A stretch of 25,529 bases of DNA from Gemmatimonadota bacterium (GCA_003221085.1 QHUD01000098.1:1-25529), one strand, 5' to 3'; positions 7,105 to 16,518 are shown, numbered from the stretch's first letter. A program made the numbers and translations. The notes: generated by a model from the letters alone, not told the origin.

Positions 7105-8439
7105 CTACCGGTGAGCAGCCTCTCCACCACACCCACACGCAGGGGCGAAATCGCAGAACTTGCTCATCCATTTGGGGCAGGGAGGAAGCTCCTTCGGATC
7201 CGCTCCTGCTTCAAGCAGCTGGAGTCTACGGTCTGCCTCCGCCCGAATCTTGTCTAGGCCTCCGAACGCAACGTCATAGACCATGAATTTGTCCCCTTGC
7301 AGCTGCTCGTAGTACACAACGACCCGCCCGAATTCACGACCTGTAAGGGCGCATTCGAAAGCGAGCCGGTCGATGTAATGCGGGAAACCATCTGCGAGGC
7401 GAGCGCGCTCAACCATTTCGCGGAATTTAGACGTTCGAAGAATCGTAGGTGTTCCCCTGTACGTGTTCACCCACCCGGTAAGACTCCGGAGTTGTACCGG
7501 CATTCGGGAGAACGCGCCAGGGATTCCGAACCGGATTGCTCCGAACAAGGCACCCGAGAACCCCCGGCGCTCAAGCCTCGCCAACTGTACTTCGATTGCG
7601 GGGTCCACGACGGGTACACTCTCATCGTCTTCAGTCGCCTTGTGCGCGAAGGCGGTCCTACGGGGAAAAACGAGGTCGTTCAGCTTGAAGGCAGGATCCA
7701 GGGAAGGTTCGCGCCTGACGTATTTGTCGAACGAATCTGCTAGAGTCTGGCTCTCAACGATCTGCGCACCTTCTCGGCCAACGAGTCGGCCTAGGGGCGC
7801 AGCGCTTTCGCACCCACAGATCTCCCTGTAATCGCATCCCAGTTCAAACCACTCACAGCGCGGCAATTCCGATGCTTTGAGGGTGTCCAAGGCTTTGCGA
7901 AGAGAATCGCGACGCCGAATCATTTCATGCGCGATCGATTCGAGGTCATTATACGCGATTTCAAACACCTTGAGAGTTGGCGCGAGACCATATCTTGCTC
8001 GCTTGTACACGACTAGCCGGCCACTAGCCCTTCCAGTCATTGCGCAATACATGCCCAACTGGTCTACATATCCAGGCCGCTCCCCGTGAATGTCCTCAGG
8101 AATGAAGCCCGTAGTCTTTAGCTCAGTCGGCACGTCGTCGTAGATATCGATTCTACCGACGATCTCATTGTATTCGACAAACTGCTCGACGTACTCTTCA
8201 GTGGATACGAGCTTGCCGAAAAGCTCGTGGAAGCCCGTTCCCGACAAAATGAGCTGGAGACGCTCGGGCGCCGGCTGGATGTCAGGACGTGTCCACCGAA
8301 AGAACGCCTGCCGCAGGTTTACGAGGTCTGTTACGGAGATACGCCGCCTGGCTCGTTGCTTCCCGACCGCCTCTCCAAGTTCGTCCTTGACAGTACGGTT
8401 TGCGTCTATCGATGAGACGAACTGCTTCGCGAAGGACAT
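7105..8439 (-). CDS. Tandem Cas4-like (RecB-family) protein, second domain catalytically dead
   Basis: The 444-residue protein contains two copies of a Cas4/RecB-like module. Copy 1 (about 75-210) has the PD-(D/E)xK residues: GRID with D98, then TELKT with E106 and K108, then the Q motif YVDQLGMY with Q127, then CEWFELGCDYREICGC carrying C195, C202, C208 and C210. Copy 2 (about 290-437) repeats the order: GWVN replaces GRID, ILRTSK replaces the ExK strand, YIDRLAF replaces the Q motif, and the cysteines persist as C421, C429, C435 and C437. So copy 1 should be an active metal-dependent DNA nuclease and copy 2 a structural, Fe-S-type or DNA-binding pseudo-domain. There is no CRISPR array or other cas gene in the window, so this is not CRISPR adaptation Cas4. 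It starts 36 bp after the DUF4268 gene and is probably co-transcribed with it. Confidence 0.78.
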   Translation of the reverse strand: MSFAKQFVSSIDANRTVKDELGEAVGKQRARRRISVTDLVNLRQAFFRWTRPDIQPAPERLQLILSGTGFHELFGKLVSTEEYVEQFVEYNEIVGRIDIYDDVPTELKTTGFIPEDIHGERPGYVDQLGMYCAMTGRASGRLVVYKRARYGLAPTLKVFEIAYNDLESIAHEMIRRRDSLRKALDTLKASELPRCEWFELGCDYREICGCESAAPLGRLVGREGAQIVESQTLADSFDKYVRREPSLDPAFKLNDLVFPRRTAFAHKATEDDESVPVVDPAIEVQLARLERRGFSGALFGAIRFGIPGAFSRMPVQLRSLTGWVNTYRGTPTILRTSKFREMVERARLADGFPHYIDRLAFECALTGREFGRVVVYYEQLQGDKFMVYDVAFGGLDKIRAEADRRLQLLEAGADPKELPPCPKWMSKFCDFAPACGCGGEAAHR

Positions 8440-8475
8440 GCCAGCAAGGAGCTCCCTCTTGAGACAGCCTTCAGA

Positions 8476-9432
8476 CTATACGTCAACTTTGCTCAGGCGG
8501 GGACGCAGCGCTCGCTCGAACGGAGCCATTGCCTCAACCATGCGGTCCTGTAGCAACGGCCAGGACTCGGGCTTCGCCAGACCCCCGCTATCGTCGATAG
8601 GTAGGCGAATCCTCGATGCTCGCTTCGTATCAAGGCGCTGCCACTCCAAAGCAGTCCCGATTTCACGTTCTATCGCGTCCTTCTGGACAAAGAGCGCATC
8701 AAAGATTGCCTTGTTCTTCGCCCCCGTTTCCTGGTCGTGATCGATGTATAGGTCGACTGCTGCTCCATCCATGAAGATGTCATAGTTGAACGAGACACCC
8801 CGCTTTCCCGCTCCTGCTGCAATCCAATTTGCCGTACTGGGAGAAATGCTCGCAAAGAGTGGTACTTCCTTCTTGCTCTTTTCGAGGAGTCCCTTCCAGA
8901 ACTCTATTCGCTTGTAGTGCCTGTCGGCCCACTCCTTTTTCTTCTCACCCACCTCTTTGCCTTGCTCGTTCGGGCCGGCAAGCACGGTGAAGAGAGGCGC
9001 CGGCTGTGATTCTCCTATCCGCGCGGCTTCGACTCTCACGAGGTAGAACGTGAGGTCCGCCCCTGTGTTCTCGTTCAGCCAGTCGATGACCTTCTGGTGC
9101 TCGGGCCTGGGTTCGGGCGTCACCCATATTGCCGAACTCGCTTCGAGATTCACGAGATAGGTGAGGAGCTTACCGAGGTGATCGTGATCGGTCTTCTCAA
9201 GCTGGTTCTCGATAATGACCGGGCGACCATCCCCATCCTCGCACAGCAGGTCTACGTTGAAGTCTCCGACCGCCTTTTCTCGCTGCACTACCGAGAGCTG
9301 CAGACCAAGCCGATCCGCGAGTGCCTCTAAGTTCTGTTCAAGCCAAGTCGTGAAGTGCCTAGCTTCGTCACGGAAGACATCTCGGATCGGCTCGAACTTC
9401 ACACGACCGACCGGGCCCTTCGTCTCGCTCAT
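8476..9432 (-). CDS. DUF4268-type protein with PD-(D/E)xK-like N-terminal domain
   Basis: The 318-residue protein starts with a nuclease-like domain: VGDFNVDLLCED (D61) followed by VIIENQLEKTDHDHLGKLLTY, with E75, Q77 and K80, which is a PD-(D/E)xK variant with E-x-Q. The C-terminal half from about residue 165 (WADRHYKRIEFWKGLLE, then LYIDHD) matches DUF4268. Proteins of this type are common in restriction-like and defence neighbourhoods and are predicted endonucleases; biochemical proof is limited to my knowledge. It is the first gene of the minus-strand cluster and is divergent from hsdM, with a 288-bp gap that also holds a small broken gene. Its partner is probably the tandem Cas4-like protein 36 bp downstream. 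No membrane segment is visible. Confidence 0.78.
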   Translation of the reverse strand: MSETKGPVGRVKFEPIRDVFRDEARHFTTWLEQNLEALADRLGLQLSVVQREKAVGDFNVDLLCEDGDGRPVIIENQLEKTDHDHLGKLLTYLVNLEASSAIWVTPEPRPEHQKVIDWLNENTGADLTFYLVRVEAARIGESQPAPLFTVLAGPNEQGKEVGEKKKEWADRHYKRIEFWKGLLEKSKKEVPLFASISPSTANWIAAGAGKRGVSFNYDIFMDGAAVDLYIDHDQETGAKNKAIFDALFVQKDAIEREIGTALEWQRLDTKRASRIRLPIDDSGGLAKPESWPLLQDRMVEAMAPFERALRPRLSKVDV

Positions 9433-9488
9433 GGCGCGCTCCAGGCGACCTCTCTAGTATGCAGCATCCAGCTCTCTCGGTAGCCTTG

Positions 9489-9629
9489 CTACGAGTCCAT
9501 ATAGTCTTGTACGACCTGCTCGATCTCAGCCTCGTTTTCGAACGAGGCCCGAACGTACTGAGCGCCCTTTCCAACGAGCATCGCTGGGAACCTCGCAGAC
9601 TCGCCGAGGGTCGTGGATAGTGCCTTCAC
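9489..9629 (-). pseudogene. Short N-terminal gene remnant between DUF4268 and hsdM
   Basis: A 46-codon frame from a GTG at 9629 to a TAG at 9489 reads smoothly as protein. It includes LVGKGAQYVRASFENEAEIE, a phrase like the start of several restriction- or defence-type proteins whose main domain follows such an acidic helix. Here the frame stops after YMDS, and the sequence beyond the stop does not continue the family, so I treat it as a remnant of a lost gene. A functional micropeptide is possible but less likely. Confidence 0.35.
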
Positions 9630-9719
9630 ATCCTGCCCGCGGAAGGTACTTTAGCCTTGCATCACCGGCCAGAACCCGTCCACACAGCGCACTAGAAACG
9701 ATCGGAAGGCTCAAGCCTC

Positions 9720-11843
9720 GTGACCGCCGATACGCTCAACGGCATCGAGAAACTCGAAGCCGACCTCTGGAAAGCAGCGGACAACCTCCGCGCCAACTCC
9801 AAGCTCACCTCGAGCGACTACTTCATGCCGGTGCTGGGGGTGATCTTCCTCCGGCACGCCGCTAATCGTTTTGACGCGGCGCAGAGGCAGATCGAGGCCG
9901 ACCAGGCGAGCGGCAAGATGCCGAAGCGGAAGGTCCTGCCGGCCGACTACATCGCGCGCCGCTCGCTCTATCTACCCGAGAAAGCACGGTACGACTGGAT
10001 CATGCAGCAGGCGGCGATGAGCGGCGCCGACTTGCCTAGGCTCGTTACGGAGGCGATGACGGCCATCGAGGACGAGTTCGAACCACTGCAAGGCGTATTG
10101 CCCAAGGACTACGGCATTTTTGAGCCCAAGGTGCTCGAGGATCTGATGCGCCTGTTCAACAGCGAGCAGATCAAACAGGCCACTGGCGACATCTTCGGAC
10201 GTATCTACGAGTATTTCCTCGCCGAGTTCTCAATGCAAAAGGCGCACGATAACGGCGAGTTTTTCACGCCCCCGTCGATCGTGCAAATGATCGTCAACGT
10301 CATCGAACCGGACCACGGCACCGTCTTCGACCCAGCCTGTGGCTCGGGCGGCATGTTTGTACAGTCGAGTCATTTTATCGAGTACGAGGGCGGCGATACT
10401 GCGAAGAAGGTCGTGTTCTACGGGCAGGAGAAGAATGGCGACACCATCCACATCGCCAAAATGAACCTCGCGGTGCACGGGCTCGAGGGGAAGATCGCCG
10501 AGGCCATCACCTACTACCAGGACGAGCACACCCTCGCAGGTAAGTGCCACTTCGTGATGGCGAATCCGCCGTTCAACGTTGATCTAGTCGATGCCGAGAA
10601 GGTCGAGGGGGACGTGCGTCTCCCATTTGGGCTGCCGGGCGTGAACAAGCAGAAGAAGGTCAGCAACGGCAACTATCTCTGGATCTCCTACTTCTGGAGC
10701 TACTTGAACGCAAAGGGCCGCGCCGGCTTCGTCATGTCCTCGCAAGCCTCGAGCGCCGGGCACGGCGAGAAAGAGGTACGCCGCAAGATCATCGAGACGG
10801 GCGACGTGGACGTGATGGTCTCCATCCGCTCAAACTTCTTCTACACCCGCAGCGTCCCCTGCGAGCTGTGGCACTTCGACCGGGCAAAGCCGCCCGAGCG
10901 CAAGAATAAGGTACTGATGCTCGACGCCCGCAACGTCTACCGCAAGGTCACGCGAAAGATCTACGACTTTTCGCCCGAGCAGATGCATAACCTCGCGGCG
11001 ATCGTCTGGCTGTATCGCGGGCAGAAGAAGCGCTTCCTCGATCTCGTGAAGGATTACCTCGCACGCGTCTGCGCCGAGAGCGCCGCCGTCCCAGGGCGGC
11101 TCACACCCTTCGAAACTACGCTCGCGGACCTGCGCGGACGGTTCGATGCGCTCGCCAAGGCGGCCGCAAAGCACGCGGATCTCGACGCTGGCAAGGAGCA
11201 GGCGCTCGCCGGTGCCGTGGCCGACCTGCGCGAGGCCGCTACTCTGTACGAGGTCGACGCGAAGAAGCTCCTCGCGAGCCTCATCTCCTTCGGTCGGAGG
11301 TACCACAGGGCGCTACCCGACAAGAACGACGCCCAGCACAAGGCGCGCAAGGCGCTCGACCCTAGCGCGGACGCGATCCGCGGCCTCGTCAGGCAGGTGG
11401 ACCTGCTCTCCAAGCTCGCCGCGCGGGTGGCGGAGCTCGGAGCCCAACTCGCGACTCACGATGCGATCTCCGCCGCTTATGACCGCCGAGCCACGGGCCG
11501 GCTGGTCAAGCAGCTCGACGAGGAACGCAAGGCTGCCGTCGAGCAATTGAAGCAGACAGTCCACTTTTACCGGCAGGTTACGTGGCTTCAGGACCGCTTT
11601 CCGAAGGCAACTCTTCAGGCCGTACCTGGACTCGTGAAGCTAGTAGACCGTAAGGAGATTGAAGCCGCCGACTGGAGCCTAACCCCCGGGCGCTACGTCG
11701 GCGTCGCCCCCACGGAGGAGGACGATGACTTCGACTTCGATGAAGCCATGCGCGACATCCACACCGAGCTGGCCGACCTCGACAGGGACGCAGCTGAGCT
11801 GGCGGCGAAGATTCAAGGGACCTTCAGAGAACTAAGCGCATGA
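9720..11843 (+). CDS. hsdM: Type I restriction-modification system, methyltransferase subunit HsdM
   Basis: This is the modification subunit, which adds methyl groups to adenine (N6) at the site chosen by HsdS and is also needed for cleavage by the full complex. The SAM-binding motif VFDPACGSGGMF is at about residues 201-212 and the catalytic NPPF at about 282-285. The N-terminal helical HsdM domain (LWKAADNLRAN... to EYFLAEF) is present. At 707 residues it is about 200 longer than the commonest HsdM. The extra length lies between the methylase core (ending near 430) and the usual acidic tail (WSLTPGRYVGV... at about 655-665), and is Ala/Lys/Leu-rich and helical, probably coiled coil. The GTG start at 9720 gives the expected N terminus. 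It overlaps hsdS by ATGA, so translation is coupled. Confidence 0.95.
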   Translation: MTADTLNGIEKLEADLWKAADNLRANSKLTSSDYFMPVLGVIFLRHAANRFDAAQRQIEADQASGKMPKRKVLPADYIARRSLYLPEKARYDWIMQQAAMSGADLPRLVTEAMTAIEDEFEPLQGVLPKDYGIFEPKVLEDLMRLFNSEQIKQATGDIFGRIYEYFLAEFSMQKAHDNGEFFTPPSIVQMIVNVIEPDHGTVFDPACGSGGMFVQSSHFIEYEGGDTAKKVVFYGQEKNGDTIHIAKMNLAVHGLEGKIAEAITYYQDEHTLAGKCHFVMANPPFNVDLVDAEKVEGDVRLPFGLPGVNKQKKVSNGNYLWISYFWSYLNAKGRAGFVMSSQASSAGHGEKEVRRKIIETGDVDVMVSIRSNFFYTRSVPCELWHFDRAKPPERKNKVLMLDARNVYRKVTRKIYDFSPEQMHNLAAIVWLYRGQKKRFLDLVKDYLARVCAESAAVPGRLTPFETTLADLRGRFDALAKAAAKHADLDAGKEQALAGAVADLREAATLYEVDAKKLLASLISFGRRYHRALPDKNDAQHKARKALDPSADAIRGLVRQVDLLSKLAARVAELGAQLATHDAISAAYDRRATGRLVKQLDEERKAAVEQLKQTVHFYRQVTWLQDRFPKATLQAVPGLVKLVDRKEIEAADWSLTPGRYVGVAPTEEDDDFDFDEAMRDIHTELADLDRDAAELAAKIQGTFRELSA

Positions 11844-13063
11844 GCTGGCGGACGCTTACCATTGGCGATCTCGTCGATGCCGGCGCAGCGGACATCCAGA
11901 CAGGGCCTTTCGGCACGCAACTGAAGGCCAGTGACTATGTCGACGAAGGGACGCCGGTCATCAACGTCCGGAACATCGGTCTTGGTGAGCTAGAGCCAGA
12001 GAAACTGGAGTTCGTCTCCGAGGAGACGTCGGAACGACTAGCTTCGCATCTCCTTGAACAGCGCGACATCGTGTTTGGGCGCAAGGGCGCCGTCGACCGG
12101 CATCTATATGTACGTGACGAGCAGGCAAATTGGTTGCAGGGATCCGACTGTATCCGCATCAGGTTCTTAACCAACAATGTGGTCCCGCGCTTCGTCTCCT
12201 ATTCGTTTCTTACCGATACCCATCGGAAGTGGATGCTGGCGCAGTCTGGGAACAAAGCGACGATGGCATCCCTCAATCATGACATCATCAGGAGAATCGC
12301 TCTTCACCTGCCCGCCGCCACGGTGCAACGGACGATCGTCGACATCCTCACCGCCTACGATGACCTGATCGAGAACAACCGGCGGCGGGTGGCGCTGTTG
12401 GAGGAGGCTGCCCGGCACCTCTACCACGAATGGTTCGTCCGTCTTCGCTTCCCCGGCCACGAGCACACACATATCGTCAACGGCGTGCCAGAGGGATGGG
12501 AGAGGAAGCGGCTTTCGGACGTTGCGGACGTCAACAAGGAGTCGCTCCCCGGCTCGTTCGACGGAGAGATCGACTACGTTGACATCTCCTCGGTGACGCC
12601 TGGTTCGATCAATGAGACGACACGCTACGACTTCAAAGAGGCGCCGAGTCGGGCACGCAGGGTAGTGAAGCACGGCGACATCATCTGGTCATGCGTCCGA
12701 CCTAACCGCAAGTCATATGCCGTCATTTGGCAGCCGACATCGAACCTGATAGTATCAACGGGATTCGCCGTCATCACACCGACCGCCTTGCCAACCGCGT
12801 ACTTGCTTCAAGCGACCACAACCGATGCATTCGTGGGCTATCTGGAGAACCACGCCCGCGGAGCAGCATATCCTGCAGTCGTCGCCGGAGACTTTGAGCG
12901 TGCCAGGGTTTTCATGGCGCGAGCATCGCTTGTGGGGGCCTTCAATGAGCAGGCCGAGCCGCTTCTTGCGCAGGCGAACACGCTGCGCTTGCAGATCCAG
13001 AGACTTCGCGCCGCCCGCGACCTGCTGCTGCCGCGCCTCTTGAGCGAAGAGATCGCGGTTTGA
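11840..13063 (+). CDS. hsdS: Type I restriction-modification system, specificity subunit HsdS
   Basis: HsdS sets the DNA target of the complex through two target-recognition domains joined by helical spacers. At 407 residues it is full length. The first recognition domain (about 1-170) starts WRTLTIGDLVDAG and includes QTGPFGTQLKASDY, typical family phrases. The central conserved region has TIVDILTAYDDLIENNRRR (about 165-185), then LLEEAARHLYHEWFV. The second recognition domain (about 215-390) starts with WERKRLSDVADV, and the second conserved helix is near the C terminus (LRLQIQRLRAARDLLLPRL). Each half should read one half of a bipartite site; the site itself cannot be deduced. Overlap with hsdM (ATGA) and a 16-bp gap to hsdR indicate one operon. 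Confidence 0.94.
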   Translation: MSWRTLTIGDLVDAGAADIQTGPFGTQLKASDYVDEGTPVINVRNIGLGELEPEKLEFVSEETSERLASHLLEQRDIVFGRKGAVDRHLYVRDEQANWLQGSDCIRIRFLTNNVVPRFVSYSFLTDTHRKWMLAQSGNKATMASLNHDIIRRIALHLPAATVQRTIVDILTAYDDLIENNRRRVALLEEAARHLYHEWFVRLRFPGHEHTHIVNGVPEGWERKRLSDVADVNKESLPGSFDGEIDYVDISSVTPGSINETTRYDFKEAPSRARRVVKHGDIIWSCVRPNRKSYAVIWQPTSNLIVSTGFAVITPTALPTAYLLQATTTDAFVGYLENHARGAAYPAVVAGDFERARVFMARASLVGAFNEQAEPLLAQANTLRLQIQRLRAARDLLLPRLLSEEIAV

Positions 13064-13079
13064 TGAAGGCCGGCGCCCG

Positions 13080-16000
13080 ATGATCACCGACATCAACAGC
13101 GAGGACCGGCTGGTCCAGCAGACCTTCGCGGACCACCTCCGCGATCGGCTCGGCTGGGAGAGCGTATACGCCTACAACGACGAGAACTTCGGGCCGCAAG
13201 GGACGCTTGGCCGGGCGTCGGAGCGCGAGGTCGTGTTAGTGCGAGACCTGCGGGTGTCGCTGGAGCGCCTAAACCCGGACCTTCCAGAATCGGCGCGCGA
13301 ACAGGCCGTCGAGAGACTCACGCGCATCGACTTCGGCCGCTCGCTCATCCAGCACAACAGGGAGTCTTACGGTTTCATCCGCGGCGGGGTGCCGGTCGAG
13401 TGGCGAGACACGAACGGGGAGATCCGGCACGCGCACGCGCACGTCATCGACTTCCGCAACGTCGCGCAGAACCGCTTCCTCGTCGTGCGCGAGCTGAAGG
13501 TGCAGGGCGTGCGCGTGCCGCACTACAACCGGCGCGCGGATTTGGTGTGCTTCGTGAATGGCCTGCCGCTGGTCATAGTTGAGCTGAAAGCGGTCTATCG
13601 GAACATCCGCGCCGGCTTCGACGACAACCTGACCGACTACCTCTCCGAGCACAGCATCGCCCAGGCTTTCCACCACAACGCCTTCCTCGTGGTGAGCAAC
13701 GGCGACCAGGCCCGCTACGGCTCGATCACCAGCCATTGGGAGCACTTCCTCGAGTGGAAGCGCAATACAGAGAAGGACCAGGCGCGCGTGGATGCCGAGG
13801 CGCTGCTCGATGGGATGCTCGCGAAGGAGCGTCTGCTGGATTTGGTCGAGAATTTCCTCCTGTTCGATGACAGCCGGGCAGGCGGTACACGGAAGATCGT
13901 CGCGCGGAACCACCAAGTGCTCGGCGTCAACAGTGCCGTCGCGTCGGTCTTGCGCCAAGAGGAGCTGAAGCGACAATACCCGACCGGCGAGCGAATCGTC
14001 CAATACCTCGCGCGATCCAATGAACGGCCGGTGATTCGCGGCCCGGCTGCCCGACCAGAGCGGCAGCCGGCGCAGGTCACAGACGCAGACCAGGAGCTGC
14101 AGTTGGTTGCTCGAGCCCACCCCGATCTCGGCCGGCTCGGCGTCTTTTGGCACACTCAGGGCAGCGGTAAATCCTACTCGATGGCGTTCTTCGCCGAGAA
14201 GGTGCGTCGCGTCGTTCCCGGCAACTTCACCTTCCTGGTGATGACCGACCGCGAGGATCTTGATGACCAGATCTGGCGCACCTTCATCGGTTGCTGGGTG
14301 ACAGACGAGAAGACCCCGCGCGCCGGGTCGGGCAAGGAGCTGCAGGAGATCCTGCGTGGCAATCACCGCTTCGTCTTCAGCCTGATCCATAAGTTCAACC
14401 AGCCGGTGACGGAGCCATACAGCGAGCGCGACGACATCATCGTCATTTCCGATGAGGCGCACCGCACGCAGGCAGGCAAGTTCGCCCGCAACATGCGTCT
14501 CGCCCTGCCGAACGCCTCGTTCATCGGGTTCACTGGCACGCCCCTCTTCTACGAGAACCGGGGTGAGAAGCTGGGGCTGGCCCGCCTCGACCTGAACGAC
14601 CGGATCGCCGAAGCGGTCGAGAAGGCCGACCTCGACCCGGATCAAGAAGCCCTTCTGGAAAAGCTCCTCGGTAAGGACTACGAGGTTATTACGGCCGACG
14701 ACCGGCTGGAAAAGCTGGCCGAGGACTTCGTGGAGCACTGCTCTATCCACTGGCAGACCGGCAAGTCAATGCTGGTGTGTGTAGACAAGATCACCTGTGC
14801 GAGGATGTTCCAGCGTATCGCGCCGCGCTGGAAGGCCAAACTCGCCCACCTCGAGAGGCTCATCCCCCGCACGGAGGCGGCGCTTGCCACGGCCACCGAC
14901 TCCGACCTCCGGGAGCACCTGACGGCCGAGCTCGAGGGCCTGCGTGGCCGAGTGCAATGGATGGGGAGCACGATCATTGAGATCGTTATCAGCGAGGCAC
15001 AGAACGAGGTGCGCGACTTTCGGAAGTGGGGCTTCGACATCATCCCACACCGGGTGGTGATGAAGACAGGGTTCCAGACCGCCGACGGCAAGCGGGTGGC
15101 CGTCGACGACGCTTTCAAAGACCCGCAGCACCCTTTCCGCATCGCTATCGTCTGCGCGATGTGGCTCACCGGCTTCGACGTCGAGTCCCTTGCGACGCTC
15201 TACATCGACAAGCCGATGAAGGCCCACAATCTGATGCAGGCCATCGCCCGCGCCAACCGCGTCTTCCCGGGCAAGGACTGCGGCGTCATCGTGGACTACA
15301 ACGGCATGCTCAAGAGTCTGCGCGAGGCGCTGGCCCAATACGCCCTTGGAGACGATGAGACTGAGGATGATGTCGTCGCGCCCATCGAGGAATTGGTTGC
15401 GAGCTTGCTTCAAGCTATAGAGGCCGCCGAGACGCACCTGCGCAGCCTTGGTTTCGATCCGACTCGGCTGCACGGCGCTTCTGGGTTTGACCGCATCGAA
15501 GCCCTGCGCGACGCGGTGGACGCGCTTTACAACTCGGACGAAGCAAAGCGGCGGTTCGAGATCATGGCCCGGCAAATATTCATGCGCTTCAAGGCGCTGC
15601 TGATGGAGCCGAGCGCTTTGGGCTATGCGGAACGGCACGACAACATCGAGGCTATCTACAAGAAGTTGCAGAACCGGCGCGACACAGCTGATGTAACCGA
15701 GGTGCTGAAGGAGCTACACCGCATCGTCAACGAAGCCATCCGAGCGGCAGTGCCCGGCGACGACCACGCCGAGGGGCTCAAGGTGGACCTGAGCCAGATC
15801 GACTTTGCGAAGCTGCGGGACGAGTTCACAAGCAAGGTGCGGCGAAAGCGCGCCGCGTTGCAGGATATTCGCGACGTTGTCGAGAAGAAGCTGGCGCAGA
15901 TGCTCGGGCGCAACCCAATGCGGATGGACTATTACAAGAAGTATCAGGAAATCATCGCGGACTACAACCGTGAGAAGGATCGGGCGACTGTCGAGGCTAC

Positions 16001-16376
16001 ATTCGCTCAGCTGGTTGAACTCGCCGCCAATCTCGACGCCGAGCAGCAGAGGGCGGCGGAAGAGGGCTTGAGTGACGACGAGCTGGCGTTGTTCGACCTG
16101 CTGTTCAAAGAGAACATCTCTAAGACGGACCGCGAGAAGCTGAAGCAAGCTAGCAAGACTCTCTTGGCATCGCTCCAGGCGCTGCTGGCTCGGATGCGCA
16201 ATTGGACTCAGAACACAGCGACGCAGGCAGAGGTGCAAGTGTTCATCCTCGACAACCTGTGGCGGTCCCTACCTCGGCCGCCCTTCACCGAAGAAGAGAC
16301 CGAGGGACTTGCGGGCCGCGTCTATGAATACGTGTGGGAGCGGAGCGCGAGCGGTGGGGATCTACTTGTAGCTTAG
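13080..16376 (+). CDS. hsdR: Type I restriction-modification system, restriction/translocase subunit HsdR
   Basis: HsdR translocates DNA with ATP and cuts it far from the recognition site when the site is unmethylated. The N-terminal nuclease domain has its PD-(D/E)xK residues in RRADLVCFVNGLPLVIVELK (Asp at about 152, Glu-x-Lys at about 168-170). The superfamily 2 motor has Walker A in WHTQGSGKS (about 358-366), the DEAH box in VISDEAHR (about 458-461) and motif III in GFTGTPLF (about 482-489). Motif VI lies in LMQAIARANRV (about 717-727). The C-terminal helical region (about 800-1090) binds the rest of the complex. The length of 1098 residues is normal and no frameshift or lost motif is seen, so the restriction system looks functional. 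Confidence 0.95.
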   Translation: MITDINSEDRLVQQTFADHLRDRLGWESVYAYNDENFGPQGTLGRASEREVVLVRDLRVSLERLNPDLPESAREQAVERLTRIDFGRSLIQHNRESYGFIRGGVPVEWRDTNGEIRHAHAHVIDFRNVAQNRFLVVRELKVQGVRVPHYNRRADLVCFVNGLPLVIVELKAVYRNIRAGFDDNLTDYLSEHSIAQAFHHNAFLVVSNGDQARYGSITSHWEHFLEWKRNTEKDQARVDAEALLDGMLAKERLLDLVENFLLFDDSRAGGTRKIVARNHQVLGVNSAVASVLRQEELKRQYPTGERIVQYLARSNERPVIRGPAARPERQPAQVTDADQELQLVARAHPDLGRLGVFWHTQGSGKSYSMAFFAEKVRRVVPGNFTFLVMTDREDLDDQIWRTFIGCWVTDEKTPRAGSGKELQEILRGNHRFVFSLIHKFNQPVTEPYSERDDIIVISDEAHRTQAGKFARNMRLALPNASFIGFTGTPLFYENRGEKLGLARLDLNDRIAEAVEKADLDPDQEALLEKLLGKDYEVITADDRLEKLAEDFVEHCSIHWQTGKSMLVCVDKITCARMFQRIAPRWKAKLAHLERLIPRTEAALATATDSDLREHLTAELEGLRGRVQWMGSTIIEIVISEAQNEVRDFRKWGFDIIPHRVVMKTGFQTADGKRVAVDDAFKDPQHPFRIAIVCAMWLTGFDVESLATLYIDKPMKAHNLMQAIARANRVFPGKDCGVIVDYNGMLKSLREALAQYALGDDETEDDVVAPIEELVASLLQAIEAAETHLRSLGFDPTRLHGASGFDRIEALRDAVDALYNSDEAKRRFEIMARQIFMRFKALLMEPSALGYAERHDNIEAIYKKLQNRRDTADVTEVLKELHRIVNEAIRAAVPGDDHAEGLKVDLSQIDFAKLRDEFTSKVRRKRAALQDIRDVVEKKLAQMLGRNPMRMDYYKKYQEIIADYNREKDRATVEATFAQLVELAANLDAEQQRAAEEGLSDDELALFDLLFKENISKTDREKLKQASKTLLASLQALLARMRNWTQNTATQAEVQVFILDNLWRSLPRPPFTEEETEGLAGRVYEYVWERSASGGDLLVA

Positions 16377-16444
16377 GGGCAAGGGAACGAGTCGATGGCA
16401 GATTACCCTTGTCCTGCCTACGGTCTGAGTGTGTTTACATCTCC

Positions 16445-16472
16445 TTGGCGTCTTCTCGAGGCACGCTAGACT
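16445..16472 (+). promoter_or_regulatory. Promoter-like sequence upstream of hairpin A
   Basis: TTGGCG, a 16-bp spacer and TAGACT. It stands about 47 bp before hairpin A and uses the same -10 hexamer as the better promoter at 16814-16842, which suggests the two units are duplicates. Confidence 0.4.
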
Positions 16473-16518
16473 TCGTCCTCAGTAGATCGAAGCACACTAA
16501 CGTCGGGCCAATGAACTA

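Noticed and set aside
7105..8439. Cas4-like protein considered as part of a CRISPR-Cas system
   Set aside because: No array, cas1, cas2 or effector gene exists in the window, and the protein is a duplicated form unlike adaptation Cas4.
13269..14750. 493-codon open frame antisense to hsdR
   Set aside because: It is a shadow frame of a well-supported hsdR with all motifs. The translation is rich in Val/Leu/His/Arg with no family features.
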